A stretch of DNA of 64,000 nucleotides from Paenisporosarcina sp. HGH0030 (GTDB lineage: Bacteria; Bacillota; Bacilli; Bacillales_A; Planococcaceae): positions 249,126 to 313,125 of the forward strand of contig NZ_KE150422.1 in NCBI RefSeq assembly GCF_000411295.1, written 5' to 3'. A model generated the notes under the pieces. The model made no database searches and was not told where the DNA came from. It saw nothing but the letters and a program-made list of their open reading frames with translations. The position numbers and the translations under genes are program-made. Shown one piece after another: positions 1 to 8,179 of the stretch (positions are counted from its first letter, which is position 1; every line of letters begins with the position of its first letter).

Positions 1-76
1 TCATTCCGCTCGACTTGCATGTATTAGGCACGCCGCCAGCGTTCGTCCTGAGCCAGGATCAAACTCTCCATAATAG
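1..76 (-). rRNA. 16S ribosomal RNA, 5' end only
   Basis: The reverse strand reads the universal start of bacterial 16S rRNA: the agagtttgatcctggctcag primer site followed by the conserved gacgaacgctggcggcgtgc stretch. Only the first ~76 nt are in the window; the rest of the gene lies to the left. The mature 5' end near 76 is estimated from the spacing known in Bacillus. The copy is preceded by its own promoter and leader, so it heads an rrn operon transcribed leftward. Confidence 0.97.
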
Positions 77-238
77 GTGAGTCGATTAGCTCGACTTTGT
101 TGCTGGCGTCAAATTAATGACGTTTTAAAATGAACAATTAAGTTCAAGTTTTGCTTCCCACACCGAAGTGTGTTCCGCTTTATTGTTGACGTTTTGCTGT
201 TCAGTTTTCAAGGTTCATTGTGTCACTCGTTTTGGCGA

Positions 239-274
239 CTTCTCTAATTTAGCACTTTAAAGTAAGAGAGTCAA
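239..274 (-). promoter_or_regulatory. rrn operon promoter
   Basis: On the minus strand a TTGACT -35 (269-274) and a TAAATT -10 (246-251) are separated by exactly 17 bp, with a start point expected near 239. It sits about 165 bp before the 16S gene. The leader between them carries the usual Bacillus element with CCTTGAAAACTGAACA at about 200-216. This is the only clear rrn promoter visible; a second upstream promoter, common in Bacillus, was not found before the ygxA terminator. Confidence 0.8.
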
Positions 275-354
275 GCACTTTTTAAATCTATTTTTTCATG
301 CTGTGTTGCTCAGCGACGTTTACTATTATATACAGGCTTTTATTCAAACGTCAA

Positions 355-388
355 GAAAAAAATAAGACGCTTTTTCAAGCGCCTTATT
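355..388 (-). terminator. Rho-independent terminator of ygxA
   Basis: On the minus strand a GC-containing stem built on AAATAAGGCGC and GCGTCTTATTT is followed directly by a T run. It overlaps the last codon of ygxA and separates it from the downstream rrn promoter. Confidence 0.8.
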
Positions 389-1275
389 TACTGTGGTGCT
401 TCCTCATCAATTTGTTCAACTTTATAGTAGCGGTGAAAGATTTTATCACTCTTCGTCTCTATTCGTTCTACGTGGATGTAGCCCTTCTCTACAAGAAATT
501 CAATAAAGACTTCCAAGTCGACCGAATAGTTTCTGAGCTCTTCTTGTTCGTGCAATTCTTGAATCGTCCAATGATCTTTTTGGCTCATGACTTCTAATAT
601 ATGACGTGACCCGTCTTTGGTTCTTGAATGGATCATAAACTCACTTGCTAAGAACAATAGCTCCAATCTTTTATCGATTGGTTCTTCGCTTGATAGCAAT
701 TCTTCATATAGTTTATAGATGGAGGGTTCAATTATTTTGACCTGCGACCAAACAGTTACTTCAGGATGCATGCCGTTTTCAAAAACAGCCAGTCGTGCAA
801 GATGGTGCAAGGAATCCACAATATGATTGTATGCATCCATGTAGTTTTTTTGTTCAAAGAACACTTTTCCTTCTAAATAACGACGCAAAAGTTTTGCAAA
901 TTCAATTCCCATTTTAATTTTACGTCCATAAAAGGGAAAATCTTTTAACTCAGTTTTCAATTCATGAACAAATTCATTACGGTCGAACATGACACGTCCA
1001 TAAAAAATCCAGTCCACGATTTTTCTATTAGTTCCAAGAAGTAACCATTTCCGTAACTGTTTCTCAGTAACAATGTGCATCGCTGCTTTTTTATCGTTAA
1101 ATGTATAATGTTTCGTAAACACAGGCTGTGTTGCATCTTTAGCTAATATTAAAAGAATAGTATCGAATGTATCCGTTATTTGACTAACTTTTTCTCTCTT
1201 CTCGACTAAAATGACGCCGAGCGTATTTGGTTGGCTCGCTCTTTCCTGATAAATAGGACGCAGAATTTGTTCCAA
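388..1275 (-). CDS. ygxA: nucleotidyltransferase-like protein YgxA
   Basis: A 295-residue soluble protein with no signal peptide or membrane segment. Gene position identifies it: B. subtilis ygxA also lies between ygzB/perR and an rrn operon and has about the same length. The family is annotated as nucleotidyltransferase-like because its N-terminal half resembles a minimal nucleotidyltransferase fold, with a helical middle (about 100-190) and a winged-helix-like C-terminus (about 225-285, rich in basic and aromatic residues). I cannot point to an intact catalytic triad, so the enzyme activity is unproven. The ATG is preceded by a GGGGGA-type binding site. The gene is divergent from ygzB and ends in a terminator just before the rrn promoter. 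Confidence 0.75.
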   Translation of the reverse strand: MEQILRPIYQERASQPNTLGVILVEKREKVSQITDTFDTILLILAKDATQPVFTKHYTFNDKKAAMHIVTEKQLRKWLLLGTNRKIVDWIFYGRVMFDRNEFVHELKTELKDFPFYGRKIKMGIEFAKLLRRYLEGKVFFEQKNYMDAYNHIVDSLHHLARLAVFENGMHPEVTVWSQVKIIEPSIYKLYEELLSSEEPIDKRLELLFLASEFMIHSRTKDGSRHILEVMSQKDHWTIQELHEQEELRNYSVDLEVFIEFLVEKGYIHVERIETKSDKIFHRYYKVEQIDEEAPQ

Positions 1276-1371
1276 CGGAAGTCCCCCTCATAAATTAATC
1301 AAAATGGTATATGTTCTTTTTTCGACAAAGGTTGTGAGATTCCTTCAAACGATTTACACTACCAATTATGG

Positions 1372-1377
1372 TATAGT
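1372..1377 (+). promoter_or_regulatory. likely -10 element for ygzB
   Basis: TATAGT lies 25 bp upstream of the ygzB start codon at a plausible place for a -10 box. No convincing -35 sits at 16-18 bp; TTTACA at 1353-1358 is only 13 bp away, so the promoter call is weak. Confidence 0.35.
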
Positions 1378-1402
1378 AAACATGATTAAGGAGGAACACA
1401 AT

Positions 1403-1747
1403 ATGAAACCTTATAAAAATAAAATAAATCGAATTCGTTCGTTTGCATTATCATTGATTTTCATCGGTTTTGTCATCATGTATATCGGCATCTTCTTCCG
1501 AGAAAATCAAATCGTCATGACTCTGTTTATGTTTTTAGGTCTGCTAGCCATTATAGGCAGCACAGGTGTATACGCATGGATTGGAATGCTTTCCACGAAA
1601 GCAGTTCAAGTTGTCTGCCCTAACTGCGGAAAGTATACCAAAGTTTTAGGTCGTGTTGATATGTGTATGTATTGTAAAGAACCACTTACATTAGATCCTA
1701 CTTTAGAAGGTCAGGAATTTGATGAATCTTTAAACCGAAAAAGATAA
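1403..1747 (+). CDS. ygzB: YgzB family membrane/zinc-ribbon protein
   Basis: A 114-residue protein with two N-terminal membrane segments (about residues 15-37 and 42-62) and a C-terminal zinc-ribbon-like module with CPNCGK and CMYCKE, that is two CxxC pairs. Length and layout match the B. subtilis YgzB (UPF0295/DUF2614) family, which lies next to perR there as well. Function is unknown; a membrane-anchored metal-binding role is only a guess from the cysteines. The start at 1403 is chosen over an in-frame ATG at 1304 because GGAGGAACACA lies directly in front of it and the probable promoter falls inside the longer frame. A strong terminator follows. Confidence 0.85.
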   Translation: MKPYKNKINRIRSFALSLIFIGFVIMYIGIFFRENQIVMTLFMFLGLLAIIGSTGVYAWIGMLSTKAVQVVCPNCGKYTKVLGRVDMCMYCKEPLTLDPTLEGQEFDESLNRKR

Positions 1748-1756
1748 TAACCAAGT

Positions 1757-1793
1757 GGGCTAACATTCATTATAGAATGTTAGCCCTTTTTTT
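1757..1793 (+). terminator. terminator of ygzB
   Basis: A perfect stem of GGGCTAACATTC and GAATGTTAGCCC with a six-base loop is followed by seven T residues, 10 bp after the ygzB stop. Confidence 0.9.
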
Positions 1794-1797
1794 GTAC

Positions 1798-1826
1798 AAA
1801 AAAAAGAGCACCGAAATGCTCTTTTT
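1798..1826 (-). terminator. terminator of perR
   Basis: On the minus strand AAAAAGAGC and GCTCTTTTT pair around a short loop and run into T residues just after the perR stop codon. Confidence 0.8.
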
Positions 1827-1831
1827 GTTTA

Positions 1832-2275
1832 CTATTGAACTTTTATAGCTGATGTTTCACAGGTCGGACATGTTCCGTAAATCTCCATACGATGCGAATT
1901 TACTTTGAATCCAGTGACGTGAGAAGCTAATTGTTCTACCTCATCTAAACCTGGATAATGGAAATCAACAATTTTGCCACAATTATCACAAATAATGTGA
2001 TAGTGATCATTGGTAACGAAATCAAACCGACTCGATGAATCGCCATAGGTTAATTCTTTTACTAATCCGGCTTCTCTAAAAACACGAAGATTATTATATA
2101 CCGTCGCTACGCTCATGTTTGGGAATTTCCCTTCAAGCGCTCTATATATATCATCTGCTGTTGGATGAATCATGGATTGGATGAGAAATTCTAAAATCGC
2201 ATGACGCTGTGGTGTAATTCGGACTCCTGTTGATTTCAAATTATCCAATGCGTCACGTAAATGCATTTCAGTCAT
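1832..2275 (-). CDS. perR: peroxide-sensing repressor PerR
   Basis: Fur-family metalloregulator, 147 residues from the start chosen here. With this start the numbering matches B. subtilis PerR exactly: regulatory metal ligands H37, D85, H91, H93 and D104 are all present, and so are the structural zinc cysteines C96, C99, C136 and C139. The winged-helix region includes [12 protein letters not shown] and [10 protein letters not shown]. In the known family the Fe-bound form is oxidised by peroxide at H37/H91 and releases DNA. Two upstream in-frame ATGs exist (2284 and 2290); the one used leaves a GAGG site 9 nt away and fits the family's N-terminus. A Per box lies just upstream, so it most likely represses itself. 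Confidence 0.95.
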   Translation of the reverse strand: MTEMHLRDALDNLKSTGVRITPQRHAILEFLIQSMIHPTADDIYRALEGKFPNMSVATVYNNLRVFREAGLVKELTYGDSSSRFDFVTNDHYHIICDNCGKIVDFHYPGLDEVEQLASHVTGFKVNSHRMEIYGTCPTCETSAIKVQ

Positions 2276-2308
2276 CGCCATGCACCTCACTTCATAAAGA
2301 TTATTATT

Positions 2309-2323
2309 TTATAATCGTTACAA
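2309..2323 (-). promoter_or_regulatory. Per box upstream of perR
   Basis: TTATAATCGTTACAA on the plus strand matches the Per box consensus TTATAATNATTATAA at 12 of 14 defined positions. It lies 33 bp before the perR start codon, where it can overlap the promoter. Autoregulation through such a box is known in B. subtilis; binding here is inferred. Confidence 0.75.
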
Positions 2324-2377
2324 TTAGTATAAGAAAGAAGTAACGAAAAAGTCAACAAAAACCCATTACATCAAGGC

Positions 2378-2929
2378 CTACTCAGCGTGTAATCCTTTTT
2401 CTTTCTGACCTAGGCGCAAGTTAACGAAGCGTGCAGCAACAAATAAGAAATCAGATAAACGGTTTAAGTAAGCTAAAACAAGTAGAGATACGCTATCGCC
2501 AATACTGACCGCAGAACGCTCAGCGCGTCGAACTATGGTGCGAGCTACATGCAGGGTCGCCCCGGCAGGATGACCGCTAGGCAAAATGAAGTTTTGTAAT
2601 GACGGCAACTGCGCATCCCATTCATCGATTAAATTTTCAAGTTTTGTGATTTCACTATCTTCCAGTTTCCATTTCACTTCTTTTCCAGCAGGTGTGGCCA
2701 GTTCCGCTCCCACATGAAAAAGGGTAGTTTGGATTTGATGGAAAGCTTGCAAAACAGTCTCTTTTTCTTCAAAAAACTCATTTTGGATAAAACTGAGGGC
2801 AACTCCTATCATGGAATTCGCTTCGTCGCATGTACCATAAGCTTCTACCAAAGCATCATTCTTTGCAACTCGCGATCCATAAATAAGTGAAGTTGTCCCT
2901 TTGTCGCCTGTTTTAGTATAAATTTTCAC
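2378..2929 (-). CDS. PduO-type cob(I)alamin adenosyltransferase
   Basis: A 183-residue protein of the PduO/YvqK family, which transfers the adenosyl group of ATP to cob(I)alamin to make coenzyme B12. The N-terminal ATP-binding signature KIYTKTGDKGTT is at residues 2-13 and the conserved AYGTCDEANS block at about 30-39. The C-terminal RRAERSAVS helix near 136-144 is the usual corrinoid/ATP site. The start is a GTG at 2929 with AAGGGG 8 nt upstream, lying inside the end of the upstream dehydrogenase gene; one base separates the two genes, so they are probably translated together. No cobalamin riboswitch is seen nearby, and the operon partners (dehydrogenase, Bcp) do not suggest a B12 pathway. 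Confidence 0.92.
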   Translation of the reverse strand: MKIYTKTGDKGTTSLIYGSRVAKNDALVEAYGTCDEANSMIGVALSFIQNEFFEEKETVLQAFHQIQTTLFHVGAELATPAGKEVKWKLEDSEITKLENLIDEWDAQLPSLQNFILPSGHPAGATLHVARTIVRRAERSAVSIGDSVSLLVLAYLNRLSDFLFVAARFVNLRLGQKEKGLHAE

Positions 2930-2930
2930 G

Positions 2931-3878
2931 TTAATACCCCTTTTCTAAGTCTATGACATTTTGAAAATTCGATCCCGTTTCCATCCATTCATGTAGGTTA
3001 TGCCGGAAAATCTTTAGAGCTCGTGGTACATATTCTGAAGAATGGCTGGAAACATGAGGTGAAACAATAACCCCTTCCATTTTCCAAAGCGGATGACTGT
3101 CATCAAGTGGTTCACTCTCAAAAACATCAAGAACAGCATAAGCAATTTGACGTTCCTTCATTGCTTGTATGAGTTGTTCCTCTTTTACCAGATCACCACG
3201 ACCAAAATTCATAAAAATTGCATCTTCCTTCATTAATACGAAATGATTATATGTAATAAGACCCCTTGTTTCCGATGTACTTGGTAAGACAGAAATGATG
3301 ATATCAACTTTGGGTAGTTCTTCATTTAATTGATCAAAAGTAATCATTGCATTCATGTTGGGTGCTTTTCGCCCAGAGCGATTGCAACCAATTGTTGTTA
3401 CGCCAAACGCTTGCAACAACCGACCGATTTCACTGCCGATAGCACCAGGGCCAATTATCAGAGCCGTACTTCCAAAAAGCTCCATAGACCCTGAGCGCTT
3501 ACTCCATTCACTGTTTTCCTGTTGTTTATACATCCACGGTAAAGCACGTTTAAGGGCAAGTAAATGTGCTAGGACGGATTCAGACATTGGTGTTTTGTGA
3601 ATACCTTTGACATTGGTAACTAAAATGTTTCGCTTCGCAATATCACGAAGCGGCATTTTTTCTAATCCCGCAGAAGCAACCATGAGCCATTTCAACGAAA
3701 GTGCTTGATCAAGTGTTTCTTTTGAAATATCTTCGCCATAGGTCACAATGATTTCAGCTCGTTTAAGTGCATTTTCATCTTTAATAGAAGAAAAAATGAA
3801 CTCAACTTTCGGAAACTCAGTCAGTAATTCTTCTATCAAATATTCCTTAACCGGAAAAGTAAAAAGTACATTGATCAT
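2931..3878 (-). CDS. D-isomer-specific 2-hydroxyacid dehydrogenase
   Basis: A 315-residue NAD(P)-dependent oxidoreductase of the D-2-hydroxyacid dehydrogenase family (phosphoglycerate dehydrogenase/glyoxylate reductase type). The Rossmann GPGAIGSEIG motif is at about 143-152. The catalytic set is visible: Arg in NFGRGDL, Glu in VFESEPL, and His in SPHVSSHS. The substrate cannot be told from sequence; the short length and lack of an ACT domain argue against SerA. The start ATG overlaps the bcp stop codon by 4 bp (ATGA), which implies translational coupling. B. subtilis lacks it at this place, so it is an addition to the conserved perR-bcp block. Confidence 0.88.
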   Translation of the reverse strand: MINVLFTFPVKEYLIEELLTEFPKVEFIFSSIKDENALKRAEIIVTYGEDISKETLDQALSLKWLMVASAGLEKMPLRDIAKRNILVTNVKGIHKTPMSESVLAHLLALKRALPWMYKQQENSEWSKRSGSMELFGSTALIIGPGAIGSEIGRLLQAFGVTTIGCNRSGRKAPNMNAMITFDQLNEELPKVDIIISVLPSTSETRGLITYNHFVLMKEDAIFMNFGRGDLVKEEQLIQAMKERQIAYAVLDVFESEPLDDSHPLWKMEGVIVSPHVSSHSSEYVPRALKIFRHNLHEWMETGSNFQNVIDLEKGY

Positions 3879-4354
3879 TTAGCTGTCACTAATTCACGCA
3901 AAGTTACGAGAGCATCTTCCACGTGTCCCTTCACTTTTACTTTACGCCATTCTTTTACGACAGTTCCCGTCGGATCGATTAGGAATGTGGAACGTTCGAT
4001 TCCCATATATTCTTTACCAAACATTTTTTTAAGAACCCAAACTCCATACGACTCTGCAACTGCATGGTCTTCATCAATCAATAATGAAAATGGTAATCCG
4101 TGTTTTTCAATGAACTTTGTGTGCGCTCGTTCCCCGTCTGGGCTGACTCCTAAAATAACGGCATTCAGGTCACGGAAAGATTCGTGCATATCTCTGAAAT
4201 CACACGCTTCAGTTGTGCACCCTGGAGTAGAATCTTTCGGATAAAAATAAAGCAGCACATATTTATTCCCAGCGTAATTTCGCAGTGAAACTTCTTCCCC
4301 TTTTTCGTTTCGTAATGTGAAATCTGGTGCTTGCATGCCTTCAAGTGTTGTCAT
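3875..4354 (-). CDS. bcp: thioredoxin-dependent peroxiredoxin, Bcp/PrxQ type
   Basis: A 159-residue atypical 2-Cys peroxiredoxin that reduces hydroperoxides at the expense of thioredoxin. The peroxidatic Cys is C46 in STPGCTTEAC and the resolving Cys follows five residues later at C51, the arrangement of the BCP/PrxQ class. It is the counterpart of B. subtilis YgaF, found at the same map position. The start at 4354 is taken because GGAGGG lies 7 nt ahead; two earlier in-frame ATGs lack a site. It leads a three-gene run with the dehydrogenase and cobalamin adenosyltransferase and neighbours PerR, which fits a peroxide-defence role, although no Per box was seen in front of it. Confidence 0.93.
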   Translation of the reverse strand: MTTLEGMQAPDFTLRNEKGEEVSLRNYAGNKYVLLYFYPKDSTPGCTTEACDFRDMHESFRDLNAVILGVSPDGERAHTKFIEKHGLPFSLLIDEDHAVAESYGVWVLKKMFGKEYMGIERSTFLIDPTGTVVKEWRKVKVKGHVEDALVTLRELVTAK

Positions 4355-4482
4355 GAACATTCCCTCCACTTTACTATTTGTTTAATCGTACCTAAGAATG
4401 GCAGGAGTTTCAATTTTCTTGGCGTTCTCCTTCCTTTTTGTCTATTATTAAGGATGTTAGAAAAGGAACGGAGGATATAAAT

Positions 4483-5772
4483 ATGAATAGAACTAAGTCA
4501 GAAGCATTACATGAAGAAGCTTTACAACATATCGTTGGAGGCGTTAACAGCCCTTCACGTTCATACAAAGCAGTCGGTGGCGGTTCACCAACTGTCATGG
4601 AAAGAGCACAAGGAGCATACTTTTGGGATGTAGATGGCAACAAATACATTGACTATCTTGCAGCTTATGGTCCCATCATTACTGGGCATGCCCATCCACA
4701 TATTACGCAGGCCATTACTAAGGCAGCTGAAAATGGATTATTGTATGGTACACCTACTCCTCATGAAGTGAAATTCGCAAAAATGCTGAAAGAAGCTATG
4801 CCTGGGATGGATAAAGTCCGTTTTGTGAATTCGGGAACAGAAGCGGTCATGACGACGATTCGAGTATCACGTGCTTATACAGGACGTACCAAAATCATGA
4901 AATTTGCTGGATGTTACCATGGTCATTCGGATTTGGTTCTTGTAGCTGCCGGTTCTGGCCCTGCGACACTGGGTACTCCTGACTCTGCTGGTGTCCCTAA
5001 ATCTATCGCAAAAGAAGTAATCACCATTCCTTTTAATAATCCAGAAGCTTATAAAGAAGCGATGGAAAAATGGGGCGACGAAATTGCTTGTATTTTAGTT
5101 GAACCTATCGTCGGTAATTTTGGGATTGTCGAACCGAAAGAAGGCTTTTTACCTCTTGTGCATGATATTGCCAAACAAAAAGGTGCACTTATTGTTTATG
5201 ATGAAGTAATTACAGCATTCCGCTTCCACTACGGTGGTGCACAAGATTTACTTGGTTTGACACCTGATTTGACTGCTCTTGGGAAAATCATCGGGGGTGG
5301 CTTGCCAATCGGCGCATACGGCGGACGAAAAGAAATTATGGAACAAGTCGCACCACTAGGACCAGCTTACCAAGCGGGAACTATGGCAGGAAATCCAGCG
5401 TCTATATTATCTGGAATTGCATGTTTAGAAGTACTGAAGCAACCGGGTATATATGAAGAAATGGATCGTTTAGGTGCACTGTTGGAAGAAGGTATTTTGA
5501 AAGCAGCCGCTAAACATGACGTGACAATCACAATCAATCGTTTAATGGGTGCATTGACAATTTACTTCACGGATGTGAAAGTAGAAAATTATGAACAAGC
5601 CGAAGCGACTGATGGCGAGATTTTTGGACGATTCTTTAAACTAATGCTGGAACAGGGTATCAACTTGGCTCCTTCGAAGTATGAGGCTTGGTTCCTGACG
5701 ACTGCTCACACTGAAGAAGATGTTAAACAATCGTTAATCGCTGTGGATTATGCATTTTCAAAACTTGCCTAA
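4483..5772 (+). CDS. hemL: glutamate-1-semialdehyde 2,1-aminomutase
   Basis: A 429-residue PLP-dependent class III aminotransferase that isomerises glutamate-1-semialdehyde to 5-aminolevulinate, the C5 route into heme. The PLP lysine is in [18 protein letters not shown] (near residue 267), preceded by the DEVITAFR block. Its place next to ygaE and bcp matches B. subtilis gsaB, the second HemL copy outside the main hem operon, so another hemL is expected elsewhere. The start at 4483 follows GGAGGATATAA; the in-frame ATG at 4438 has no binding site. Divergent from bcp. No terminator directly follows; a candidate small RNA begins seven bases after the stop. Confidence 0.94.
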   Translation: MNRTKSEALHEEALQHIVGGVNSPSRSYKAVGGGSPTVMERAQGAYFWDVDGNKYIDYLAAYGPIITGHAHPHITQAITKAAENGLLYGTPTPHEVKFAKMLKEAMPGMDKVRFVNSGTEAVMTTIRVSRAYTGRTKIMKFAGCYHGHSDLVLVAAGSGPATLGTPDSAGVPKSIAKEVITIPFNNPEAYKEAMEKWGDEIACILVEPIVGNFGIVEPKEGFLPLVHDIAKQKGALIVYDEVITAFRFHYGGAQDLLGLTPDLTALGKIIGGGLPIGAYGGRKEIMEQVAPLGPAYQAGTMAGNPASILSGIACLEVLKQPGIYEEMDRLGALLEEGILKAAAKHDVTITINRLMGALTIYFTDVKVENYEQAEATDGEIFGRFFKLMLEQGINLAPSKYEAWFLTTAHTEEDVKQSLIAVDYAFSKLA

Positions 5773-5778
5773 GTATGG

Positions 5779-5807
5779 TTGACCCAAAAGCTGCCCTGCT
5801 GTAAAGT
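5779..5807 (+). promoter_or_regulatory. promoter of the candidate small RNA
   Basis: TTGACC (5779-5784) and TAAAGT (5802-5807) are separated by exactly 17 bp, giving a good housekeeping promoter that starts transcription near 5814. It begins six bases after the hemL stop codon. Confidence 0.6.
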
Positions 5808-5813
5808 AGCAAA

Positions 5814-5979
5814 AAGCCTGTCACTCAGAAAGCAATCCAGGCCAATTTAGACAGACTCTTGTGTTGCAACAACTCGATGGAAACCTTTTCTCGATGGAAG
5901 GAATGAAATGGAGGTGCAGTCTGGTCTAACAAGCTAGACAATAAAGAGTTTCAGAAAGGCATTTTATTAAGCCTTTTTT
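5814..5979 (+). ncRNA. candidate structured small RNA between hemL and ygaE
   Basis: About 165 nt with its own promoter and its own terminator and no convincing reading frame. Visible pairings: GCCTG with CAGGC near 5816-5842; a long-range helix of AGACAGACT (5849-5857) with AGTCTGGTCT (5918-5927), nine pairs and one bulge; an inner hairpin of CCTTTT with GGAAGG around 5884-5901; and a final stem AAAGGC/GCCTTT followed by Ts. The ten-base string CTCGATGGAA occurs twice, at 5873 and 5890. It matches none of the riboswitch or housekeeping RNA consensus motifs I know (T-box, TPP, FMN, SAM, cobalamin, glycine, 6S, SRP, tmRNA). It could instead be a leader of ygaE or a long hemL 3' end. Confidence 0.5.
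5955..5979 (+). terminator. terminator of the candidate RNA
   Basis: AAAGGC (5955-5960) pairs with GCCTTT (5971-5976) across a ten-base loop and runs into T residues. It lies 29 bp before the ygaE start codon. Confidence 0.6.
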
Positions 5980-6007
5980 AAGAAGTCGGAAAGGAAATAA
6001 AGCATAT

Positions 6008-7087
6008 ATGAAACTTGGTGCACGAATCGTTAAAACAGGTGTCGCAATCGTTTTTGCGCTCTACATGGCTGATTTATTGCATTTACCGTCTCCTGTTTTT
6101 GCAGGAATCGCGGCAATATTTGCCCTTCAACCTTCCATTTACCGCTCCTATTTAACAATTATTGAACAGATTCAAGGTAATATTATTGGTGCAGGAATTG
6201 CAGTTATTTTTGCTCTTTTATTTGGCCACAATTATGTAGCCGTGGGTTTAGCCGCTGTTATCACGATTGCTATCATGTTGAAATTAAAATTAGAGAAGTC
6301 CATTTCACTTGCGCTTGTGACAATTATTGCGATTATGGAAGTACAGAACGATGACTTTATAACATTTGCTCTAATTCGTTTTACAACTATTGTGGTCGGT
6401 GTGCTTGCCGCATTTGTAGTTAACTTAGTATTCATGCCACCGAAGTATGAAACCAAGTTATTTCAATCGATTCATTCGACTACCGATGAGTTGATTCGCT
6501 GGACGCGATTAGCGGAACGTCAAGCTTCTGAACATAATGCCACAAAACATACGCTTGAAAAGTTGCGAGAACGATTAATAAAAGTCGATCAGTTTTATTT
6601 ATTCTATAAAGAAGAGCGTAGCTACTTCCGAAATGAAAAACGTGCGAAAGCCCGAAAACTTGTGGTATATCGTCAAATGATTTCAACCGCTAATAAAAGC
6701 TGGGATGTTCTGAAACGTCTTCATTTACATGAAAATGAATTGGCCAATCTCCCAGATCAATTTCGTTTGATGATTCAAGAAAGACTGGACTTTTTGTTGA
6801 CATATCATGAACAGCTACATCTGAAATATACAGGAAAGTTAAAACCGGAACATTCGTTTTGGAACGGCAGTGATGCTACGCTTCAACGTCATGAAGTAAT
6901 GGAAATATTCGCGAGAGAAATCGCACTCTCCAAAGAAGAAGAGTCTTTTTCTTCATATCATTTACTGCATGTACTTTCTGCAATTTTGGATTATGAAGAA
7001 CAACTGGAACACTTAGATACGCTTATCATTTCCCACCAGAATTATCACGGTGAAGAAATAAAAGTCGAGCTTGAAGATGGATTTTAA
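6008..7087 (+). CDS. ygaE: YgaE-like aromatic acid exporter family membrane protein
   Basis: A 359-residue protein with four to five hydrophobic segments in the first 145 residues and a long charged, helical cytoplasmic half after about residue 150. This is the layout of the UPF0421/FUSC-like (aromatic acid exporter) family, and the gene next to gsaB in B. subtilis is ygaE. Substrate is unknown. The start ATG at 6008 has only a distant GGAAAGGA site about 14 nt upstream, so expression may be low. A terminator-like stem ends 29 bp upstream, so a separate promoter or read-through is needed. It is followed by a strong terminator. Confidence 0.75.
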   Translation: MKLGARIVKTGVAIVFALYMADLLHLPSPVFAGIAAIFALQPSIYRSYLTIIEQIQGNIIGAGIAVIFALLFGHNYVAVGLAAVITIAIMLKLKLEKSISLALVTIIAIMEVQNDDFITFALIRFTTIVVGVLAAFVVNLVFMPPKYETKLFQSIHSTTDELIRWTRLAERQASEHNATKHTLEKLRERLIKVDQFYLFYKEERSYFRNEKRAKARKLVVYRQMISTANKSWDVLKRLHLHENELANLPDQFRLMIQERLDFLLTYHEQLHLKYTGKLKPEHSFWNGSDATLQRHEVMEIFAREIALSKEEESFSSYHLLHVLSAILDYEEQLEHLDTLIISHQNYHGEEIKVELEDGF

Positions 7088-7095
7088 TTGATAGG

Positions 7096-7128
7096 GCAGT
7101 CATCTCTTCAGTGAGATGGCTGCTTTTT
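7096..7128 (+). terminator. terminator of ygaE
   Basis: GCAGTCATCTC and GAGATGGCTGC pair (with a G-T pair) around a six-base loop and are followed by TTTTT. Confidence 0.85.
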
Positions 7129-7221
7129 CGTGCAGACGATTTTCATTTTTTCCCTCCCCCGACTAAAATGCTTATTTGTCCAACTAACCGGAAGCTCAGC
7201 CAACAGACGCCCTACATCCCA

Positions 7222-7259
7222 TAAAAAGAAGCCATTCCCTAAAAAGGAATGACTTCTTC
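7222..7259 (-). terminator. terminator of the app operon
   Basis: On the minus strand AAGAAGTCATTCC and GGAATGGCTTCTT form a stem with a T run just after the appC stop codon. The 90 bp to its left hold no gene. Confidence 0.85.
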
Positions 7260-7268
7260 AGTAACTAA

Positions 7269-8162
7269 CTAGTTCTTCATGCGTGGATCCAGTGCATCAC
7301 GCAATCCATCTCCCATTAAATTGAATCCCAATACCGTCAGCATAATGGCGATACCTGGGAAAATCATGGTCCAAGGAGCATTAATTAAATACATTTTGGA
7401 ATCTGCCAGCATTTTGCCCCACTCCGGAGCCGGAGCTTCTGCACCAAGACCAAGGAAACCAAGTGCTGCCGCTTCAATAATGGCGGTTGCTATGGCAAGT
7501 GTGCCTTGCACGATAACTGGTGCCATTGAGTTCGGTAAAATATGCGAGAATAATATTCGGATATCCTGCATACCGATTGCTTTTGCTGAAGTGATATACT
7601 CTTCTTCCTTAATACTCAAAACTTTTGATCGAATCAATCGACCGAAGTTCGGAATGTTAATGATGGCAATGGCAATTAATGCATTTTGCAAGGAAGGTCC
7701 CAATACCGATACGACAGCGATTGCCAGTAAGATACTTGGAAATGCGAGCATGATATCGAAAATGCGGGAAATAACCGCATCCACCCACTTACCATAATAA
7801 CCTGCTACAATTCCTAAAATACTTCCTGCAACCACCGAACCGATTACTGAGAAGAATCCAACCCATAATGAAATACGTGCACCATGGATAATGCGAGACA
7901 ATATATCTCGGCCCATGTCATCTGTTCCGAACCAATGAGCAACAGATGGTGCCTGCAATCGATTGGGTAAATCTTGCTCATTTATGCCTTGTGGTGCTAT
8001 CCAAGGTCCTATGAATGCCACGATGATAAAGAAGAGAACAATCCCAGCTCCGACTACGGCGACTTTACTTTTCTTAAAGCTTCGCCAAGCTTCATGCCAA
8101 GGGCCCGCTACTTTATCTTGTTGTGCTACTACATCTGATGGTTTAGGCGCGAATCCGACCAT
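7269..8162 (-). CDS. appC: oligopeptide ABC transporter permease AppC
   Basis: A 297-residue inner-membrane permease of the OppC/DppC type: an N-terminal cytoplasmic tail, a first membrane helix at about 33-55, then the five-helix core. The EAA loop that docks the ATPases is seen around 200-225 (SAKAIGMQDIRILFSHILPN). It pairs with AppB to form the channel that takes up peptides. GGAGGAATCTCATA precedes the ATG. Last gene of the operon appD-appF-appA-appB-appC, an order identical to that of the B. subtilis app operon. Confidence 0.93.
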   Translation of the reverse strand: MVGFAPKPSDVVAQQDKVAGPWHEAWRSFKKSKVAVVGAGIVLFFIIVAFIGPWIAPQGINEQDLPNRLQAPSVAHWFGTDDMGRDILSRIIHGARISLWVGFFSVIGSVVAGSILGIVAGYYGKWVDAVISRIFDIMLAFPSILLAIAVVSVLGPSLQNALIAIAIINIPNFGRLIRSKVLSIKEEEYITSAKAIGMQDIRILFSHILPNSMAPVIVQGTLAIATAIIEAAALGFLGLGAEAPAPEWGKMLADSKMYLINAPWTMIFPGIAIMLTVLGFNLMGDGLRDALDPRMKN

Positions 8163-8179
8163 TATGAGATTCCTCCTTC

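Noticed and set aside
298-597. Open frame on the plus strand opposite ygxA
   Set aside because: It lies in the rrn promoter/terminator area and inside ygxA on the other strand, has no binding site and matches no family.
5889-5928. Short frame METFSRWKE and MEGMKWRCSLV inside the candidate RNA
   Set aside because: Neither has a usable binding site, and both lie in predicted stems.
5814-5979. T-box, SAM, FMN, cobalamin, TPP or 6S RNA
   Set aside because: The diagnostic core strings of these classes are absent and the 5' and 3' ends do not pair as in 6S RNA.
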